A stretch of 8,404 nt of DNA from Tannerella sp. Its GTDB lineage: Bacteria > Bacteroidota > Bacteroidia > Bacteroidales > Tannerellaceae. The notes under the pieces are model-generated. The model saw nothing but the letters and a program-made list of their open reading frames with translations, made no database searches and was not told where the DNA came from. The first letter of the stretch is position 1; each line of letters begins with the position of its first letter. The DNA is taken from positions 1-8,404 of the forward strand of contig JAITAY010000279.1 in assembly GCA_031283915.1 (NCBI GenBank), written 5' to 3'. The position numbers and the translations under genes are program-made. Shown here piece by piece: positions 6,380-8,404 of the stretch.

Positions 6380-8404
6380 TTAGAAACTGATATTGGCTCC
6401 CACGGAGAATACCGTAGGCGTAGTAATATTTTCCGGGTCGAGATCATTTAAAGGAGTAATCACAAACAGGTTGGAACCGGAAAGATAACAACGCAGATTC
6501 GTTATGCCGGCCTGATCCAGAAAAGCCCCCTTGATGTTGTATCCCAGTTGAACGTTCTGGAAACGAAAAAATCCGGCATCCTGTACAAAACGTGACGATA
6601 TCCGGTTATTCCCGGAAGGATCTCCCTGAATGGCTCTTGGAATCCTGTCGGAATGATTCGTAGGCGTCCATCGGTCCCGATAGTCGGCAAGATAACGCTG
6701 TCCGCTTGCACTGATGGTAGTCAATCCCAAGCTACTGACTTTCTGTACATCGCCCACCCCGCGAAATCCCAGGGTAAGATCCCAGTTTTTATAGGTAGCG
6801 CCAAGGGTAAGGCCATAGTAATATCCCGGAATGGTTTTTCCCAGATAGGTTTTGTCGTAGTCATCAATCTTCCCGTCCGGTTCATAATGTTTCAAAGCGC
6901 CTTCGGGATCGGCATCGCCGGGCGCCCCGTACAAATCGACGTAACGGACATCGCCAGGCGCTTTTTGGGTCATGTATCCTATATCATCTATTTTATCAAC
7001 GTACGCTGATACTTCGGCGTCTGACTGGAAAATGCCGTCGGTCTTGTAGCCGTAAATATAATTCATGGAATAGCCGTTTTCAATACGTAAATCCCCATTC
7101 GATGTCGGTTGATTCCGATATAAGTCGCTCACCCGATTCCGTACGGTAGTCAGGTTGGCGTTTACATTGACCCCTATCTCGCCGAAACGTTCGTTATAAC
7201 CTGCCTGAAACTCGAACCCTTGATTGTTTACTCTGGCTAAGTTTACCACAGGCGAGTTCAAAGCGCCAATGGTCCACGGGATAACGATGGACTGCAAAAT
7301 ACCGTCCGTTTGCCGGTTATAATATTCGGCCGTAAAATTCAAGCGGTTCCGCAAAGCGACCAGATCAAATCCCAACGAAAAAGTGGTAACCGTTTCCCAG
7401 CCCATGTCAGCCACCGGAAAATCGCCTAATGCCGCCGCCGGATAGATGATGCCGTCTCCCACACTGCCGGCATCCGCGCCGAAAGCGGCTTTCGGATTCA
7501 GATTGACCATTGACAGGAACGCATAGTCTCGCGTCTCCTGGTTACCGGACTGTCCCCATCCGCCGCGAATTTTCAGATCGTCCAACCAGGAAATAGGTTG
7601 CATGAACTTTTCGGACGAAATGCGCCAGGCGCCTGCAAACGAAGGGAACGTGCCCCATTTATAGCCGGGCCCGAACTTGGAAGTTCCATCGCGGCGAATC
7701 GTTGCATCGATGTAATATCTCTGGGAATAATTATAACTGAGCCGCCCCATGTAACCGATCAAGCCGGAACTAAAGGGTAAAAGCATTAACACCTTGTCTT
7801 CCGAAGGCCAACCTTCATTAATATACCGTTGCTCCCAACTGACAATCGGCGAGTTTTGCTCAATGCTTTGCTGATTCAAATTCCAGCGAACATCCTGAGA
7901 CATGGCATTGAGTACCAAATCGACCGAATGATGGTTGAATGTGTTTGCATAGGCTACCATCAACTCCTTTACTATATTCGTATTTTCTGTCTTTCGGATG
8001 AAAAACGTATTTCCCTGCGTTGAACGGTCTGTAGGGACTACACTGTATACCGTTTCTCCAGGCTCCCTATACGTATCCCGTTTGTTCGTATAGTAATCAA
8101 AACTGAATGTTCCTCTCACTCTGAAACCCGCGAATGGAGAAAGTTCGGCATAAAAAGTTCCCAGATTTCGCATTAATTCGCGTTGAACCTTATTATAAAG
8201 GTCGCTCCCCAGGAAATTATTTATGGAAGCTGCACCATATCCATATCCACGAAATGTACCGTCGATGGTTCGTCCGGGATAGGCCAAACCGCCCGGCAGA
8301 GAAGGATCATACAGCGGTTGCCACGGTATGACCAATAAAGCGGAACTGAGATCCGGCGACTGATGTTCGTCTATTTGCGAATAGACAAACCGGTATGATT
8401 CGCC
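6380..8404 (-). CDS. SusC/RagA-family TonB-dependent outer-membrane transporter, C-terminal part
   Basis: This is a partial gene. The frame is open through the right edge of the window (the last visible residues read GESYRFVYSQ), giving 674 residues, about two thirds of a usual SusC of roughly 1000 residues. The signal peptide, carboxypeptidase-D-like domain, TonB box and most or all of the plug would lie beyond the edge. A TTG at 8335 is an internal leucine, not a start. The visible part is the beta-barrel. The stretch YNYSQRYYIDATIRRDGTS, then GTFPSFAGAWRISSE and IRGGWGQSGNQ, is the SusC hallmark, and the protein ends in an aromatic residue (VGANISF), as outer-membrane barrels do for BAM recognition. 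It imports oligosaccharides using TonB/proton-motive energy. It pairs with the SusD gene 19 bases downstream and sits first in the visible operon, so the promoter and any regulator are outside the window. Confidence 0.96.
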   Translation of the reverse strand, partial: GESYRFVYSQIDEHQSPDLSSALLVIPWQPLYDPSLPGGLAYPGRTIDGTFRGYGYGAASINNFLGSDLYNKVQRELMRNLGTFYAELSPFAGFRVRGTFSFDYYTNKRDTYREPGETVYSVVPTDRSTQGNTFFIRKTENTNIVKELMVAYANTFNHHSVDLVLNAMSQDVRWNLNQQSIEQNSPIVSWEQRYINEGWPSEDKVLMLLPFSSGLIGYMGRLSYNYSQRYYIDATIRRDGTSKFGPGYKWGTFPSFAGAWRISSEKFMQPISWLDDLKIRGGWGQSGNQETRDYAFLSMVNLNPKAAFGADAGSVGDGIIYPAAALGDFPVADMGWETVTTFSLGFDLVALRNRLNFTAEYYNRQTDGILQSIVIPWTIGALNSPVVNLARVNNQGFEFQAGYNERFGEIGVNVNANLTTVRNRVSDLYRNQPTSNGDLRIENGYSMNYIYGYKTDGIFQSDAEVSAYVDKIDDIGYMTQKAPGDVRYVDLYGAPGDADPEGALKHYEPDGKIDDYDKTYLGKTIPGYYYGLTLGATYKNWDLTLGFRGVGDVQKVSSLGLTTISASGQRYLADYRDRWTPTNHSDRIPRAIQGDPSGNNRISSRFVQDAGFFRFQNVQLGYNIKGAFLDQAGITNLRCYLSGSNLFVITPLNDLDPENITTPTVFSVGANISF

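Noticed and set aside
8333..8335. TTG as the start codon of the SusC-type gene
   Set aside because: The frame is open through the window edge, and the protein at this point is already in mid-sequence, without a signal peptide or plug domain upstream.

Overview
The window looks like a piece of a Bacteroidota (probably Bacteroidales) chromosome carrying most of a polysaccharide utilization locus (PUL). The main evidence is an adjacent SusC/SusD pair, a combination characteristic of this phylum. SusD has a lipoprotein signal, and the two enzymes have ordinary signal peptides. No closer taxonomic assignment is supportable from the sequence alone.

All four genes are on the minus strand and read from right to left. 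(1) A SusC-type TonB-dependent outer-membrane transporter (8404 to 6380) is cut by the right edge of the window. (2) Nineteen bases later comes its SusD partner lipoprotein (6360 to 4819). (3) A gap of about 430-450 bases follows. It holds a REP-like two-hairpin element, a perfect 14-bp stem-loop and a long leader. (4) Next is a secreted GH78-type alpha-L-rhamnosidase-like enzyme (4365 to 1960). (5) Overlapping it by 4 bases (ATGA) is a secreted right-handed beta-helix protein (1963 to 548), possibly a polysaccharide lyase or glycosidase. A directional terminator-like hairpin at 461-491 closes the unit.

In the inferred scheme, SusD and SusC capture and import an oligosaccharide at the outer membrane, and the two exported enzymes process it. 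A rhamnosidase-type fold next to a beta-helix protein suggests a rhamnose-containing acidic polymer such as rhamnogalacturonan, a gellan-like polymer or ulvan. The substrate is inference. Neither enzyme can be given a firm activity, and the rhamnosidase-like protein has an altered residue pattern just before its presumed catalytic acid.

The left 547 bases contain no credible gene but are dense in repeats. There are two 35-bp direct repeats 301 bases apart, a 21-bp tandem array of nearly six copies, a REP-like element also found at 4608, and a second tandem array with a 23-bp period. Together they resemble a higher-order repeat unit of about 300 bp that probably continues to the left of the window. 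This repeat landscape and the REP-like family are the least explained parts of the window.
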